A stretch of DNA of 64,000 nucleotides from Cnuibacter physcomitrellae (GTDB lineage: Bacteria > Actinomycetota > Actinomycetes > Actinomycetales > Microbacteriaceae), in the NCBI RefSeq assembly GCF_014640535.1, contig NZ_BMHD01000001.1:622214-686213 (forward strand), read 5' to 3'. The first letter of the stretch is position 1; each line of letters starts with the position of its first letter. Under the pieces are notes generated by a model. It was not told where the DNA came from, made no database searches, and worked only from the letters and a program-made list of their open reading frames with translations. Made by a program: the position numbers and the translations under genes. Shown in pieces: positions 17,516-25,997 of the stretch.

Positions 17516-18784
17516 CTACGCGGCGGAGGAGCGCTCCTCGTCGGACGGGCGGGAGACCGCCGGGTCGCTGACCTTCTCGCCGCGGTACAGGCGCTCGAAG
17601 GTCGCTAGCGTCCGGTCGATGTCGTGGGCGGCGACGATGTCGAGCGACTCGCGCTTCATCGCCTGCAGCTCGTCCTCGGGAAGGCGGAGCACACGCTCGA
17701 GCTTGGCCGCCAGATCCGCGGCGTCTCCCGGCGTGAAGAGGTAGCCGTTCTCGCCGTCGTGCACGAGGTGAGGGAGAGCCATCGCATCGGCCGCCACGAC
17801 CGGCAGGCCGCTGGCGAGCGCCTCCATGGTGGCGATGCTCTGCAGCTCGGCGATCGACGGCATCGCGAACACGGTCGACCTCGTGTACGAGGCGCGGAGC
17901 TCCTCGTCGGACACCCGCCCCGTGAAGCTGACACGGTCGGCGATGCCCAGCGTCTCGGCGAGCTGCTGGAGGTTCTTCAGCTGGTCGCCCCCGCCGACGA
18001 CGTCGAGGTGGACGTCGAGGTCGCTCGGGAGCATCTGCACGGCCTTCAGGAGCACATCGATCTGCTTCTCGGGCGCGACCCGGCCCACGAACAGGATGCG
18101 GTTGCCCTCGCGGGGCCCGAAGTCGGGGGTGTAGTCCGACGCCCGGATGCCGCAGCTGATCGCGTACGTGTTGGTCATCCCGGTGCCGCGCTCGAAGAAG
18201 TCGGCGGCGCGGCGAGTCGGCGCCGTCACGGCCTCCGCCTTGCTGAACGACCGGCGGGCCGCCTTCCACGCCAGCTTGATGACGACGTCCTTCGCCGCCT
18301 GCGGGATGGGCATGAAAGCGGTGAGGTTCTCGGGCATCACGTGGTTGGTGCCGATGATGCGGATGCCGCGCTTCTGAGCCTCGGCCGCGAGCCCGCGACC
18401 CACCACGATGTGCGACTGGAAGTGCACGACGTCGGGCTGGACCTCGTCGATGATGCGCGCGCTGTTCTTCCGGATCGTCCACGGCATCACGAACCGCAGC
18501 CAGTCGTGGAACGGCCAACGGAGGCTGAAGAGCCGGTGGGCGGTGACCTTCTGGCCGTCGTACTCCTCGGTCCAGGTGCCGTGAGCCCTCGAGGCGGCCG
18601 GCACCACGACGTGCACGTCGTGGCCGCGCGAGGCGAGTCCGGAGGCGAGGTGCTCCGCGAACTTCGCGGATCCGTTGACGTCGGGCGAGAACGTGTCAGC
18701 TCCGATGATGATGCGCAGCGGACGCTCGGCGTCCGGTGCGGAGCTCGATGGCTCGCTGCTCGGCGATTCTCGGAAGTCGGTCAC
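17516..18784 (-). CDS. GT4 family glycosyltransferase
   Basis: This 422-residue enzyme has the GT-B fold pattern of family 4: an N-terminal domain beginning IIIGADTFSPDVNGSAKFAEHLASGLASRGHDVHVV, and a C-terminal nucleotide-sugar domain with LFVGRVAPEKQIDVLL and the acceptor-loop glutamate region ELQSIATMEALASGLPVVA. It resembles PimB- and MgtA-like mannosyltransferases that glycosylate lipids on the cytoplasmic side of the membrane, but the sugar and acceptor cannot be read from sequence. It starts at a GTG at 18784, just after a TACCGT sequence. No clear ribosome binding site is visible, so the start is less certain than the family. Confidence 0.9.
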   Translation of the reverse strand: MTDFRESPSSEPSSSAPDAERPLRIIIGADTFSPDVNGSAKFAEHLASGLASRGHDVHVVVPAASRAHGTWTEEYDGQKVTAHRLFSLRWPFHDWLRFVMPWTIRKNSARIIDEVQPDVVHFQSHIVVGRGLAAEAQKRGIRIIGTNHVMPENLTAFMPIPQAAKDVVIKLAWKAARRSFSKAEAVTAPTRRAADFFERGTGMTNTYAISCGIRASDYTPDFGPREGNRILFVGRVAPEKQIDVLLKAVQMLPSDLDVHLDVVGGGDQLKNLQQLAETLGIADRVSFTGRVSDEELRASYTRSTVFAMPSIAELQSIATMEALASGLPVVAADAMALPHLVHDGENGYLFTPGDAADLAAKLERVLRLPEDELQAMKRESLDIVAAHDIDRTLATFERLYRGEKVSDPAVSRPSDEERSSAA

Positions 18785-18841
18785 ACGGTATCTTTCTATT
18801 TCTTCGGCGGTGGGTCGTCGTCGTTCCGGGCAGCATCCACC

Positions 18842-19756
18842 TTAGCGCCGCGCCTGCGGATGGAATCGCGCCAGGCCGAACACACCCAGGATGGCGACCA
18901 GCCCGAACACGACGAACGCGATCATGGCCCAGATCGGCGCCTGAGACGCCTCGCCGAGCACGATGATGCCGATGCCCACGGCGACGAGGGGGTCGACGAC
19001 GGTGAGGCCGGCGATGACGAGATCGGGCGGACCGGAGGCGTAGGCGTTCTGCACGAAGTACCCGCCGAGGCCTCCGGCGGCCAGGAGCCCGAGGACGCAC
19101 AGGATGGTGAGCCAGCCGAAGTCGCCCTGGGTCACGCGGCTGATCACGACCTTGGCGAGGGTCGCGACGAAGCCGTAGAGGACCCCGGCGCCGATGATGT
19201 AGGCGATCGCCTTGAAGCGCTTCCCCGCCAGCGCGAACAGGGCCCCCATGATGGCGAGCACCACCGCCAGGATGATGAGGATGATGACCAGGTCGCGCGT
19301 GGTGACGGGCTTGTCGCGCGCGGTGAACGCCGCCACGAGCACGAACGCCCCCACGCCGCCCACGCAGAGCACGATCGACACGACGGAGGCGCGGTTGAGC
19401 TTCACCTTGCTCAGCCGGGAGTTGAGGATGCTCGTGATCACGAGCGCGACCGCGCCGAGCGGCTGGACGACGATGATCGGCGAGAAACCGAGGCTCGTCA
19501 GCTGGAGCACGATCGCGAGGCCGAGCATCAGCGACCCGATCACCCAGGACGGCCGTCCGAGCAGGGCGAGGATCTGCCGCATGCTCAGACCCTTGACCGC
19601 CTCGTGGGTCCTGGCCTCGACCTTGGCGACCCCGCGGTGCTGGAACTGAGCGCCGAGGCTCAGGAAGACGGCGCCCACGAGGGCGAGCGGGATGCCGATG
19701 AACTGCTTCGGATCGAGAGCGATCTGATCGGTGAGATCGCTCAGTTCGGGAGGCAC
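18842..19756 (-). CDS. DMT/NIPA-like membrane transporter
   Basis: The 304-residue protein is almost entirely transmembrane, with about nine or ten helices, starting IGIPLALVGAVFLSLGAQFQHRG. The layout resembles the drug/metabolite transporter superfamily and in particular NIPA-like proteins; the substrate cannot be inferred. The start is a GTG at 19756, six bases after a TATCGT hexamer. The long open frame upstream belongs to the shadow of the deformylase gene. It is divergent from def with only 42 bp between the two start codons. Confidence 0.8.
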   Translation of the reverse strand: MPPELSDLTDQIALDPKQFIGIPLALVGAVFLSLGAQFQHRGVAKVEARTHEAVKGLSMRQILALLGRPSWVIGSLMLGLAIVLQLTSLGFSPIIVVQPLGAVALVITSILNSRLSKVKLNRASVVSIVLCVGGVGAFVLVAAFTARDKPVTTRDLVIILIILAVVLAIMGALFALAGKRFKAIAYIIGAGVLYGFVATLAKVVISRVTQGDFGWLTILCVLGLLAAGGLGGYFVQNAYASGPPDLVIAGLTVVDPLVAVGIGIIVLGEASQAPIWAMIAFVVFGLVAILGVFGLARFHPQARR

Positions 19757-19762
19757 CAGACG

Positions 19763-19768
19763 ACGATA
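19763..19768 (-). promoter_or_regulatory. -10 hexamer TATCGT, leaderless promoter of the DMT transporter gene
   Basis: On the minus strand TATCGT is followed by six bases and the GTG at 19756. It faces the def promoter back to back. Confidence 0.55.
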
Positions 19769-19786
19769 CCCCGTGGCACCGCTGGA

Positions 19787-19792
19787 TAGAGT
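19787..19792 (+). promoter_or_regulatory. -10 hexamer TAGAGT, leaderless promoter of def
   Basis: TAGAGT is followed by six bases and the ATG at 19799. The two divergent -10 boxes lie 18 bp apart, so polymerase can hardly occupy both at once. Confidence 0.6.
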
Positions 19793-19798
19793 GAGCGA

Positions 19799-20365
19799 AT
19801 GGCCGTTCTCCCGATCCGGATCATGGGCGAGCCCGTGCTCCACTCCCCCGCCGCCCCCGTCGAGACGATCGACGACGACCTCCGCAGGCTCGTCGCCGAC
19901 ATGTTCGAGACCATGGACGCAGCTCCCGGAGTCGGGCTCGCGGGCCCCCAGGTGGGCGTACCGCTCCGCCTCTTCGTGTACAGCTGGACGGACGAGGCCG
20001 ACGAGCTCCATCGCGGGGTGGCCATCAACCCGGAGCTGTTCATCACGCCGGCCTCTCCCGACCCCGCGGATCCCGACGACGAGTCCGAGGGGTGCCTGTC
20101 CTTCCCGGGTGAGCGCTACCCGCTGGCCCGGGGCGCGAGGGCGATCCTCCGAGCGACGGATCTCGACGGGACGCGGTACCAGATCGAGTGCTCGGGGTGG
20201 CTGGCCCGCATCTTCCAGCACGAGTACGACCACCTCGACGGCGTCCTCTACATCGACCGCCTCGACCACGAGTACGCCAAGCCCGTCGCGAAGACCGCGA
20301 AGAAGAACGGATGGGGTGTGCCCGGCCACAGCTGGCTGCCGGGCCGCGACCACCTCGAGGACTGA
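19799..20365 (+). CDS. def: Peptide deformylase
   Basis: Def removes the N-formyl group from nascent proteins. All three family motifs are present: GVGLAGPQVG (44-53), EGCLSFPG (97-104) with metal ligand Cys99, and HEYDHLDG (141-148) with ligands His141 and His145 and catalytic Glu142. The length (188) is normal for actinobacterial enzymes. The C-terminus carries a lysine-rich extension (AKTAKKNGWGVPGHSWLPG) seen in related type I/III enzymes. The ATG at 19799 has no ribosome binding site and follows TAGAGT by six bases, consistent with a leaderless mRNA. Confidence 0.97.
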   Translation: MAVLPIRIMGEPVLHSPAAPVETIDDDLRRLVADMFETMDAAPGVGLAGPQVGVPLRLFVYSWTDEADELHRGVAINPELFITPASPDPADPDDESEGCLSFPGERYPLARGARAILRATDLDGTRYQIECSGWLARIFQHEYDHLDGVLYIDRLDHEYAKPVAKTAKKNGWGVPGHSWLPGRDHLED

Positions 20366-20400
20366 CCCTCAGCGCCCCGCGCGTGCCGGCGTCTCCGCGG

Positions 20401-20715
20401 TCACGCCATCCCCGCCAGCGCTCGCAGGAGCGCTGCGACGACCGCCGCCGCGATCACCACGAGGACGAACGGGACCTTCAGGGCGTACAGCACGGCGGCC
20501 ACGCCCACGGCCGGCAGCCGCGCATCCACCTGGAGGGCCTGCCCCTGCCCGACCGTCTGGACCACGATGAGCGCCGCCAGCAGAGCCACGGTGAGCAGGC
20601 TCGCGACCCGAGCGACCCGGGGATGCTCGAAGGCGCGCGCCGGCACCACGTAGCCGACGGCCTTGAGCGCGAAGCAGGCCAGCGACGCGACGATAACGAT
20701 CTGCCAGGTGGTCAC
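20401..20715 (-). CDS. azlD: AzlD family small subunit of branched-chain amino acid exporter
   Basis: The 104-residue membrane protein has four predicted helices (about 4-22, 38-55, 64-84, 86-102) and the AzlD arrangement, with FALKAVGYVVPARAFEHPRVARVASLLTVALLAALIV. AzlD pairs with AzlC to export branched-chain amino acids; the function is from family knowledge. Its ATG at 20715 overlaps the azlC stop (ATGA), so the two are translated in a fixed ratio. Confidence 0.9.
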   Translation of the reverse strand: MTTWQIVIVASLACFALKAVGYVVPARAFEHPRVARVASLLTVALLAALIVVQTVGQGQALQVDARLPAVGVAAVLYALKVPFVLVVIAAAVVAALLRALAGMA

Positions 20716-21419
20716 GGCGCGGCCTCCTCACGGGGTCGCGAGGCGAAGAGGTTGAGACCGCCGACCAGCACCGCGACCGCCCCCGCGATGAGCACGGGGA
20801 GACCCGGCGGGAGAGCCGGGATGAGGGCCGTCGCCACGACCGCGGCGCCCACGGCGACGGCCAGGGCCTGACGCTCCCGCAGGCGGGGCCACAGCAGCCC
20901 CAGGAACGCGGCCGCGGCCGCGGCGTCCAGTCCGTAGGAGCGGACGTCTCCCAGCAGATCGCCGACCAGAGCGCCGATCAGGGTCGTGATGTTCCATCCG
21001 ACGTAGATGGCCAGGCCCGTCGCCCAGAAGCCGATCCGCTGCCCGCGGAGGGTCGATCGAGCGGTGGCCACCGCGGTCGACTCGTCGATCGTCAGGTGCG
21101 CCGCCGCAGCCCTCCGCGCAAGGCCCGGACCGACCACCGGCGACATCCGGACCGCGTAGAACGCGTTGCGGACGCCGAGCAGCGTCGCGCCCGTGATCGC
21201 GGAGACACCGGCAGCGGCGCCGCCCGAGGCGAGCACGCCGATGAGGGCGAACTGCGAGCCGCCCGTGAACATCACGAGGCTGAGGAAGCAGGTCTGCCAG
21301 ACGTCGAGCCCCGAGGCCGTCGCCAGCGCTCCGAACGACACCCCGTACGCCGCCGTGGCGAGTCCGACGGCGAGAGCCGACCGCAGCGCCGCGCGTTCGT
21401 CGGGCGTGCGTTCGGACAT
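20712..21419 (-). CDS. azlC: AzlC family branched-chain amino acid exporter
   Basis: The 235-residue protein has about seven membrane helices and the AzlC core GLATAAYGVSFGALATASGLDVWQTCFLSLVMFTGGSQFALIG. The partner is AzlD, encoded immediately downstream with a four-base overlap. The start at 21419 gives MSERTPDERAALRSALAVG; longer frames upstream would run across the promoter region. A TACAGT box lies nine bases upstream of the start, leaving a very short leader. No Lrp-type regulator gene is adjacent, though a perfect dyad lies just upstream. Confidence 0.9.
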   Translation of the reverse strand: MSERTPDERAALRSALAVGLATAAYGVSFGALATASGLDVWQTCFLSLVMFTGGSQFALIGVLASGGAAAGVSAITGATLLGVRNAFYAVRMSPVVGPGLARRAAAAHLTIDESTAVATARSTLRGQRIGFWATGLAIYVGWNITTLIGALVGDLLGDVRSYGLDAAAAAAFLGLLWPRLRERQALAVAVGAAVVATALIPALPPGLPVLIAGAVAVLVGGLNLFASRPREEAAP

Positions 21420-21428
21420 GGTCCCACC

Positions 21429-21472
21429 ACTGTACGCAACCCCTGGAACGTCCAGGGTCGGAGGCGTAGCCT
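21429..21472. promoter_or_regulatory. Divergent promoters with a central 7-bp dyad (azlC / 21497 gene)
   Basis: TACAGT (minus, 21429-21434) points to azlC and TAGCCT (plus, 21467-21472) to the 21497 gene. Between them CCCTGGA-ACG-TCCAGGG (21441-21457) is a perfect 7-bp inverted repeat. It covers the region just upstream of the azlC -10 box and is well placed for a shared operator. Confidence 0.45.
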
Positions 21473-21496
21473 GTGGCCATCGCGGAAGGAAGTGCA

Positions 21497-21769
21497 ATGA
21501 CGCATGCGTACACGCGGGTGATCCACTACGGAGGCCGGGTCTACCTCGCGACCGAGACGATGAGCGACATCTTCAGCGCCCACGCGCACGACACGATCGA
21601 GCGCGGCGACACCGAGCTCGTCCCCCTGCTGCACGAGGGCGGTGTGGAGATGCTCCTGATCACTCCGGCGACCAGGTTCGCGGTCACCGAGATCGAGGTG
21701 GGCCTGAAGAGCCCGCCCGTGATCGCACCGGCGACTCCTCTCGAGCAGGACCGCCGGGTCGCGGGCTGA
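21497..21769 (+). CDS. Hypothetical protein (90 aa)
   Basis: This 90-residue protein has alternating hydrophobic strands (YTRVIHYGGRVYLATETMSDIF; GVEMLLITPATRFAVTEI) that suggest a small beta-rich fold. It has no membrane segment. I do not recognise a family. A GGAAGGA ribosome binding site precedes the ATG at 21497, and a TAGCCT box lies upstream. A strong hairpin follows 22 bp after the stop. Confidence 0.7.
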   Translation: MTHAYTRVIHYGGRVYLATETMSDIFSAHAHDTIERGDTELVPLLHEGGVEMLLITPATRFAVTEIEVGLKSPPVIAPATPLEQDRRVAG

Positions 21770-21791
21770 CCGCCCGTCCCGATCGCCCAGG

Positions 21792-21831
21792 ACGACGAAG
21801 GCCCCGCGGGATTCCGCGGGGCCTTCGTCGT
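21792..21831. terminator. 18-bp hairpin between the 21497 gene and tRNA-Asn
   Basis: 21792-21809 and 21814-21831 form a perfect 18-bp stem with a GATT tetraloop. It lies between a rightward gene and a leftward tRNA, so it can end transcription from both sides. Confidence 0.9.
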
Positions 21832-21835
21832 GTCG

Positions 21836-21908
21836 CTCCCCGACTTGGACTCGAACCAAGAACCTGCCGGTTAACAGCCGGCTGCTCTGCCAATTGAGCT
21901 ATCGAGGA
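21836..21908 (-). tRNA. tRNA-Asn (anticodon GTT)
   Basis: The minus strand gives a 73-nt tRNA: D-arm AGCTCAATTGGCAGAGC, anticodon loop TGTTAAC (anticodon GTT) and T-arm TGGTTCGAGTCCA. The acceptor stem pairs seven bases with one G-U. Confidence 0.95.
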
Positions 21909-21939
21909 TCACTGCTGAAGAACAGCGGAGACAACACTA

Positions 21940-22755
21940 TCACCATTCCGAGTCGCTCGTCTCACGTGCCAGCTCGGCCACGTACGGGTGGCGTGGATCG
22001 TCGAGCACCTCGTCGATGTCGCCGAGCCCCACGACGACGCCCTCGTGGATGACGGCGATGCGGTCGACGGCGCGGCGCAGGGACTCGAGGTCGTGGCTGA
22101 CCAGCAGGGCGGCGCCGCCGCGCGCACGCTGGAAGCCCGCGATCGCATCGATCACCTGCCCGCGCACGGAGACGTCGACGCCCGCGGTGGGCTCGTCGGC
22201 GATGAGGAGGACGGGGTCGAGGGCGAGGCTCCGCGCCACCGCCACCCTCTGCCGCTGCCCGCTGGAGAGCTCGTGCGGCTGCTTGAGCATCGTGCCCACC
22301 GGGAGCAGCAGCGAGTCGACCAGGGTCGCGGCCTTGAGACCCGCGTCGCGGCGGTCGTGCTTGCGGTCGCGCAGGAAGATCGGCTCGGCCACGATCTCGG
22401 CGACCGTCATGTTCGGGGTGAGCGTCGTCCCCGCATCCTGCTTCACGTAGCCCACCCCGAGGGTGAACTCGGTCAGCTTGTTCCGCCGGATCGTCCGCAT
22501 CTCGTATCCCAGCACCTGGAGGCTGCCGCCGATGATCCGCGGCTGCACCTCGGAGCCCGTCTTGAGCGCCGCCTGTCCCGACGCGACCTGCGCGAGGGTC
22601 GACTTGCCCGAGCCGCTCGAGCCCACGAGTCCGACGATCTCGCCGGGCTCGATCGTCAGGGTGAACCCCTTCACGGCGACGTGGGAGGGGCTGACGCTGT
22701 GAGCCGGATACTCGATCGTCACGTCGGATGCGGTGAGGACGTTGCGCGATGCCAC
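21940..22755 (-). CDS. ABC transporter ATP-binding protein (oligopeptide/nickel type), orphan
   Basis: This 271-residue ATPase has Walker A (GSSGSGKSTL, about 45-54), signature ELSSGQRQRVAVARSLAL, Walker B VLLIADEPTAGVD and the switch histidine in LLVSHDLES. The similarity is to OppD/DppD-type ATPases. No permease or substrate-binding gene is adjacent on either side: tRNA-Asn lies downstream and dnaG upstream. It starts at a GTG at 22755, seven bases after TAGGCT, with no ribosome binding site. The partner permease must be elsewhere, or it works as a regulator or helper ATPase. Confidence 0.85.
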   Translation of the reverse strand: MASRNVLTASDVTIEYPAHSVSPSHVAVKGFTLTIEPGEIVGLVGSSGSGKSTLAQVASGQAALKTGSEVQPRIIGGSLQVLGYEMRTIRRNKLTEFTLGVGYVKQDAGTTLTPNMTVAEIVAEPIFLRDRKHDRRDAGLKAATLVDSLLLPVGTMLKQPHELSSGQRQRVAVARSLALDPVLLIADEPTAGVDVSVRGQVIDAIAGFQRARGGAALLVSHDLESLRRAVDRIAVIHEGVVVGLGDIDEVLDDPRHPYVAELARETSDSEW

Positions 22756-22762
22756 CCGGCAG

Positions 22763-22768
22763 AGCCTA
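22763..22768 (-). promoter_or_regulatory. -10 hexamer TAGGCT, leaderless promoter of the ABC ATPase gene
   Basis: On the minus strand TAGGCT is followed by seven bases and the GTG at 22755. It lies in the 24-bp gap after dnaG. Confidence 0.55.
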
Positions 22769-22779
22769 CCCGCGCACCC

Positions 22780-24720
22780 TCATTCCGCCTGGAAGGCGCG
22801 ACGCTGGGCCTCGAGTTCGGCGATCTGCGACCCCAGGCGGCGGTACTCGTCCGGCGCGGCGATGCGATCGGTCCGCTGGAGGGTCCTGATCAGCTGGTCC
22901 TTCCGCCGGAGCAGATCGCGGAGGTAGATCTCCCCCGTGATGGTGCGGAGGTAGATCTCGGGCTGCCGGCTGGGGCGCTCGGGGATCGGGACGACGGCGA
23001 GCTGGCCGACCAGGGCGCGATACTCCTCGGGGACGTCCTGCTCGACGACCGAGACCCAGCCGGGCTCGGTGTACTCGTCGAGGTGCCGAGCCATCGCGTC
23101 GCGCACGGCGGCCAGAGCGGCGTTGCTGAAGCCGCTGGAGGTCACCTTCTCGATGAGGTCGCGGCCGATCAGCACCGGGAACTGCAGGATGGCCTGGAGA
23201 GCGTCGCGCTCCTGCCGGGTGGCGGTGGCGGTGGGCAGGTCGGTGATGCTCACCGCGACCGGTGCCGGCCGGGCGGGTTCGGCACCCGACCCGGGCTCCT
23301 GTGTGGACCCCTGGCCGTGCTGCTGCGGTGGCGGGGAGCCCTGCGGCCGCTCGCCGGTCTGGGGACGCCGGGAGCCCTCGGAGGGGCTCGAGCCGCGCCG
23401 AGCCGCTGCCTCGACGGCGCGCGAGACCTCGTCGAGGTCGGAGCCGAGCATGCGGGCCAACTGGCGCGTGTACGCCGGGCGGAGGGCCGAGTCGCGGATG
23501 TCGGCGACGATCGGGGCGGCATCCCGGAGCGCGGCGACGCGCCCCTCGACGGTCTCCAGGTCGTAGGTGTCGAGCTTCTGCTTGATCACGAACTCGAACA
23601 TGGGCCGCTTGGTGCGCAGGAGGCGCCGTACCGCCTCGTCGCCCTTCGCGAGCCGGAGGTCGCAGGGATCGAGGCCGTCGGGCGCGACGGCGACGTAGGT
23701 CTGCGCCGCGAACCGCTGCTCCTCGGCGAACGCGCGGACGGCCGCCTTCTGACCCGCCGCATCCGGATCGAAGGTGAACACCACCTCGCCGAGACCCGAG
23801 GCGTCGTCGCCCATGACCCTGCGGATGATCTTGATGTGGTCGACGCCGAAGCTGGTGCCGCAGGTGGCGACCGCGGTGGTGACGCCTGCGAGGTGGCACG
23901 CCATCACGTCGGTGTAGCCCTCGACGATGACCACCTGGCGGCCCCGGCCGATGTCGCGCTTGGCGAGGTCGAGCCCGTAGAGCACCTGCGCCTTGTGGTA
24001 GACCGCGGTCTCGGGGGTGTTGAGGTACTTCGGCCCCTTGTCGTCGTCGTAGAGCCGGCGGGCGCCGAAGCCGACCGTCTGACCGGTCTGGTCGCGGATG
24101 GGCCACATCAGGCGCCCGCGGAACCGGTCGTAGCTGCTCCCCCGCTCCCCGGTGCTGAGGAGGCCCGCGCCGGTCAGCTCCGCCTCGGTGAAGCCCCGCC
24201 CCTTCAGGTGAGCGCCCAGGTTGTCCCACCCCTGAGGGGCGTAGCCCACCCCGAAGCGCTGCGCAGCCGCGGGGTCGAAGCCGCGGCCGCCCAGGAAGCG
24301 TCGCGCCTCATCGGCGCCCGCGCTCGTGAGCTGCTCGATGAAGTACTCGGACGCCGCCTGGTTGGCCGCGAGCAGACGCGCCCGGTTGCCGTGGTCGGAG
24401 GCCGCTGCGCCGCCGTCCTCGTAGTGGAGGGTGTACCCGATGCTCGCCGCGAGGCGCTCGACGGCCTCGGTGAAGGTCACGTGGTCCATCTTCTGGAGGA
24501 AGGTGAAGACGTCGCCGTCCTCCCCGCATCCGAAGCAGTGGTACCGGCCCACCTGCGGGCGCACGTGGAAGCTCGGCGACTTCTCGTCGTGGAACGGGCA
24601 GAGGCCCTTCATCGAGCCGATGCCCGCGCTCTTGAGCGCGACGAAGTCGCCCACGACGGAGGCGATGTCGATGCGCGACCTGACCTCGTCGATGTCGCTG
24701 CGGCGGATGAGTCCAGCCAT
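22780..24720 (-). CDS. dnaG: DNA primase
   Basis: DnaG makes the RNA primers for replication. The 646-residue protein has an N-terminal zinc ribbon (CPFH at 41-44, CFGC at 62-65), the primase core with RLMWPIRDQTGQTVGFGARRL, the TOPRIM segment VVIVEGYTDVMACH and FDPDAAGQKAA, and a C-terminal helicase-binding region after a low-complexity linker rich in Pro, Gly and Gln (about 455-495). It starts at the ATG at 24720, seven bases after a TATCCT box that lies at the end of dgt. So dnaG may have its own leaderless promoter as well as read-through from dusB-dgt. Confidence 0.96.
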   Translation of the reverse strand: MAGLIRRSDIDEVRSRIDIASVVGDFVALKSAGIGSMKGLCPFHDEKSPSFHVRPQVGRYHCFGCGEDGDVFTFLQKMDHVTFTEAVERLAASIGYTLHYEDGGAAASDHGNRARLLAANQAASEYFIEQLTSAGADEARRFLGGRGFDPAAAQRFGVGYAPQGWDNLGAHLKGRGFTEAELTGAGLLSTGERGSSYDRFRGRLMWPIRDQTGQTVGFGARRLYDDDKGPKYLNTPETAVYHKAQVLYGLDLAKRDIGRGRQVVIVEGYTDVMACHLAGVTTAVATCGTSFGVDHIKIIRRVMGDDASGLGEVVFTFDPDAAGQKAAVRAFAEEQRFAAQTYVAVAPDGLDPCDLRLAKGDEAVRRLLRTKRPMFEFVIKQKLDTYDLETVEGRVAALRDAAPIVADIRDSALRPAYTRQLARMLGSDLDEVSRAVEAAARRGSSPSEGSRRPQTGERPQGSPPPQQHGQGSTQEPGSGAEPARPAPVAVSITDLPTATATRQERDALQAILQFPVLIGRDLIEKVTSSGFSNAALAAVRDAMARHLDEYTEPGWVSVVEQDVPEEYRALVGQLAVVPIPERPSRQPEIYLRTITGEIYLRDLLRRKDQLIRTLQRTDRIAAPDEYRRLGSQIAELEAQRRAFQAE

Positions 24721-24725
24721 GGATC

Positions 24726-25997
24726 TCAGGATACGGTCGCGCCGACGAGCCTGGCGTGCCAGGCGAGCGCGGTCTGGTCGGTGAGGCTGGCGACCTGGTC
24801 GACGACCACCCGGCGCCGGGTGGCGTCGTCTCCGGCCTCGGCCCAGTCGAGGCGGAACGCCGTGTCGAGGTGGGCCCCGCCGGTCTGCCAGAGGCGGTCG
24901 GCGAGCTGCTGGAGCTGCTCGCGCTGTCGCATGTAGATGGGCTGCCTGGCGTCGTTGCTCATGACGAAGACCGACACGATGCCCTTGAGGGTCGCGATCT
25001 CGGCCGCGATCTCGGCGGGGACCACGACGTCGGCGCCGTAGCGGGCGAGCGAGGAGGCGGGTGCGGCAGCCCGCGTCGCCTCCGTGGCGGCGCCCGCGAA
25101 GCGCCCGATCAGCTGGCTCGTGAGGTTCTTCAGATGGGCGTGGGCCCGGCGGCTGTCGTCCCACCCGGTCAGCCAGACCTCCAGGTGGTCGAGGCGCTCG
25201 AACGCGGCCACGATGTCGTCGAGGCTGAACTCGCCGCCCGAGCGCGCGTGGATGCTGTGCAGCAGGGACTCGTGGTCGGCGCGTTCGGCGAGGAGGTCGA
25301 CGTCGATGTAGCCGTTCAGCACCGCATCCTCGAAGTCGTGCACCGAGTACGCGATGTCGTCGGAGAGGTCCATGACCTGGGCCTCGACGCAGAGGGCCCG
25401 CTCGGGCGCCTCGAGACGGAACCACCGGAAGACCTCGACGTCGTCGTCGTAGACGCCGTACTTCAGTCGTCCGCTGGCGTCGGGCACCGGATCGGCCGCC
25501 GTCCACGGGTACTTGCAGCTCGCGTCGAGCGAGGCGCGGGTGAGGTTGAGCCCGTAGCTACGGCCGTCGTCGCCGAACGACTTGGGCTCGAGACGGGTGA
25601 GGATGCGGAGGCTCTGGGCGTTGCCCTCGAACCCGCCGATGTCGGCCGCCCACTCGTTGAGCGCGCGCTCCCCGTTGTGACCGAAGGGCGGATGCCCGAG
25701 GTCGTGGGCGAGGCATGCCGAGTCGACGACGTCGGGGTCGAGACCGAGGCTCGCGGCGAGCTCACGGCCGACCTGAGCCACCTCGAGCGAGTGCGTCAGC
25801 CTGTTGCGCGCGAAGTCGGCCACGACGGCCGGGCTCAGGACCTGCGTCTTCGCCGCGAGGCGACGCAGCGACGAGGAGTGCAGGATGCGGGCCCGGTCTC
25901 GCGCGAAGTCGCTGCGCCTGGAGTAGTGCTCCTCGGGGAGGAACCGCTCGACGTCGCGTTCGCCGTAGCCCTCCGCCGACCGGTGCTCAGCCCCCAC
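24726..25997 (-). CDS. dgt: dGTP triphosphohydrolase
   Basis: This HD-domain enzyme splits dGTP into deoxyguanosine and triphosphate. The His-Asp metal site is visible in RLTHSLEVAQVGREL and CLAHDLGHPPFGHNGERALNE. The C-terminal half has LSDDIAYSVHDFEDA, typical of the dGTPase family. I place the start at the GTG at 25997 (423 residues), with a GGAG site upstream and an 11-bp overlap with dusB; an earlier GTG at 26036 would add 13 residues and increase the overlap to 50 bp. The order dusB-dgt-dnaG is a known actinobacterial arrangement. Confidence 0.93.
   Translation of the reverse strand: MGAEHRSAEGYGERDVERFLPEEHYSRRSDFARDRARILHSSSLRRLAAKTQVLSPAVVADFARNRLTHSLEVAQVGRELAASLGLDPDVVDSACLAHDLGHPPFGHNGERALNEWAADIGGFEGNAQSLRILTRLEPKSFGDDGRSYGLNLTRASLDASCKYPWTAADPVPDASGRLKYGVYDDDVEVFRWFRLEAPERALCVEAQVMDLSDDIAYSVHDFEDAVLNGYIDVDLLAERADHESLLHSIHARSGGEFSLDDIVAAFERLDHLEVWLTGWDDSRRAHAHLKNLTSQLIGRFAGAATEATRAAAPASSLARYGADVVVPAEIAAEIATLKGIVSVFVMSNDARQPIYMRQREQLQQLADRLWQTGGAHLDTAFRLDWAEAGDDATRRRVVVDQVASLTDQTALAWHARLVGATVS
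24728..24733 (-). promoter_or_regulatory. -10 hexamer TATCCT, leaderless promoter of dnaG
   Basis: On the minus strand TATCCT is followed by seven bases and the ATG at 24720. It overlaps the last codons of dgt. Confidence 0.5.
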
